Origin: Blastocystis hominis
Taxonomy: Eukaryota; Sar; Bigyra; Opalinata; Blastocystidae
NCBI RefSeq assembly: GCF_000151665.1
Contig: NW_013171815.1
Coordinates: 137,153-201,152, forward strand
Length of the DNA stretch: 64,000 nt
Direction: 5' to 3'
Part shown: piece after piece, positions 63,390-64,000 of the stretch
Position numbering within the stretch: the stretch's first letter is position 1
How the letters are laid out: every line of letters begins with the position of its first letter
Position numbers and translations under genes: made by a program
Notes under the pieces: generated by a model
What the model saw: only the letters and a program-made list of their open reading frames with translations
Told to the model about the DNA's origin: nothing
Databases searched by the model: none

Positions 63390-64000
63390 ATGGATAGATC
63401 TCCAAATCTACAATTTATAACTCATCCTGCAGTATATCCTTTCTTAAAACTTTGCTCAGTAACAATGAATAGCAGCTTTAATTTTTGAATGTTACTAGTA
63501 TATAAAGATCCCAAATTCCTTAATTGTCGAGCCACCTATTGCTAATAGATGGATTCGATCAGAATCAATTTCGGGTATTATTTGGTTAATAGGTTTCATT
63601 CATAGACATTTCTAGCATATACGTTAGTCGTGTCAGAATAAAAGAGTATTTCCGCAAATCCCTGTGGATTATTCAGATCGTTTTGAATTCGACTGTAGAT
63701 AATGATTTGACTGCTCTTTGTGATGGACCACTTCTTGTTTGATGATTCTATATTTTGGATTACAAATATATCGCCAAAAAGTAAGAAGTGAGTAGCTTTC
63801 GCTTTTTCGGTCATATTATCCCGAATAGTATTGTTTTTATTAACAAGTACAAAAGAAATACTTCTTATTCATTACACGAATAATAAGGAAAGAATAATGC
63901 TTGTCAATCTCCAGATCAGAGGAGTCGTGTTAAAGAGGATGATACATCTACAGTAATGAAAGTATTGATTAATCTTTACTGTGTATACTCTTATCACTAA
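63390..64000. other. AT-rich 3' flank of the paralogue; possible minus-strand exon
   Basis: The 3' flank resembles that of copy 1. A minus frame (63596-63814, IQNIESSNKKWSITKSSQII, then FAEILFYSDTTNVYARNVYE) has protein-like composition and may be the last exon of a gene that begins beyond the window, but no motif is recognised. Confidence 0.3.

Noticed and set aside
1-64000. Transposons or virus-derived elements
   Set aside because: No transposase, reverse transcriptase, integrase or capsid-like frame and no long terminal repeats were seen. The only large repeat is the MORN/LRR duplication.

Overview
This is a nuclear genome window from a gene-dense protist, most likely Blastocystis or a very close relative (Opalinata, stramenopiles). 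Three things point there: the 3' ends of many genes carry the octamer TGTTTGTT, several genes have no encoded stop where homology says the protein ends, and almost every intron is only about 25-35 nt long. A gene for the complex I subunit NDUFS8 with a targeting leader fits the partial respiratory chain of Blastocystis mitochondrion-related organelles. Assignments come from reading splice junctions by hand and from remembered family sequences. No search was run.

Layout, left to right: a partial coiled-coil gene at the edge; a ZMAT5-like (U11/U12-20K) protein; a CELF-like RNA-binding protein; an unknown multipass membrane protein; an F-box-like protein; dynactin p25 (DCTN5); UTP18; ARPC1; TAF6; a penta-EF-hand protein; Raptor; and a 7TM-PIP-kinase (GPCR-PIPK). 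An AT-rich accessory block (about 24.4-30.9 kb) follows, holding a MORN/LRR family gene and a secreted, apparently inactive cathepsin-like surface protein, and it ends at a tRNA-Lys. Then come MED10-like, NDUFS8, an RCC1L-like protein, a metallophosphoesterase, FANCL, DGAT2, a steroid 5-alpha-reductase, the 6.5-kb intronless HEATR1/UTP10, a LITAF-domain protein, AdoMet decarboxylase, a GT49 (LARGE-type) glycosyltransferase, RabGGTase alpha, a RING protein, OST3 and BRCA2 with about 24 BRC repeats. The right end has U2 snRNA, tRNA-Val, a TMEM87-like protein, and a second, broken copy of the MORN/LRR gene in AT-rich DNA.

The most striking observation is a set of three minor (U12-type) introns beginning ATATCC, in BRCA2 (57 nt, AT-AC), FANCL (39 nt, AT-AC) and the LITAF-domain gene (38 nt AT-AG or 50 nt AT-AC). 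Each has a TTCCTTAAC-like branch site. With the preferred acceptors, each has exactly 6 nt between the branch A and the exon. In BRCA2 and FANCL the junction restores a conserved protein alignment. The same window encodes ZMAT5, a protein specific to the U11/U12 particle. Together these argue that this lineage has a working, miniaturised minor spliceosome, used in two Fanconi/homologous-recombination genes.

A second regularity concerns stops. In at least nine genes a T at codon position 1 lies exactly 4 nt upstream of TGTTTGTT. Cleavage after that T plus poly(A) gives TAA. In five genes (the membrane protein at 4396, UTP18, TAF6, steroid reductase, RabGGTase alpha) this is the only stop at the expected end of the protein. 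In ZMAT5, DCTN5, DGAT2 and BRCA2 the encoded TGA supplies the T.
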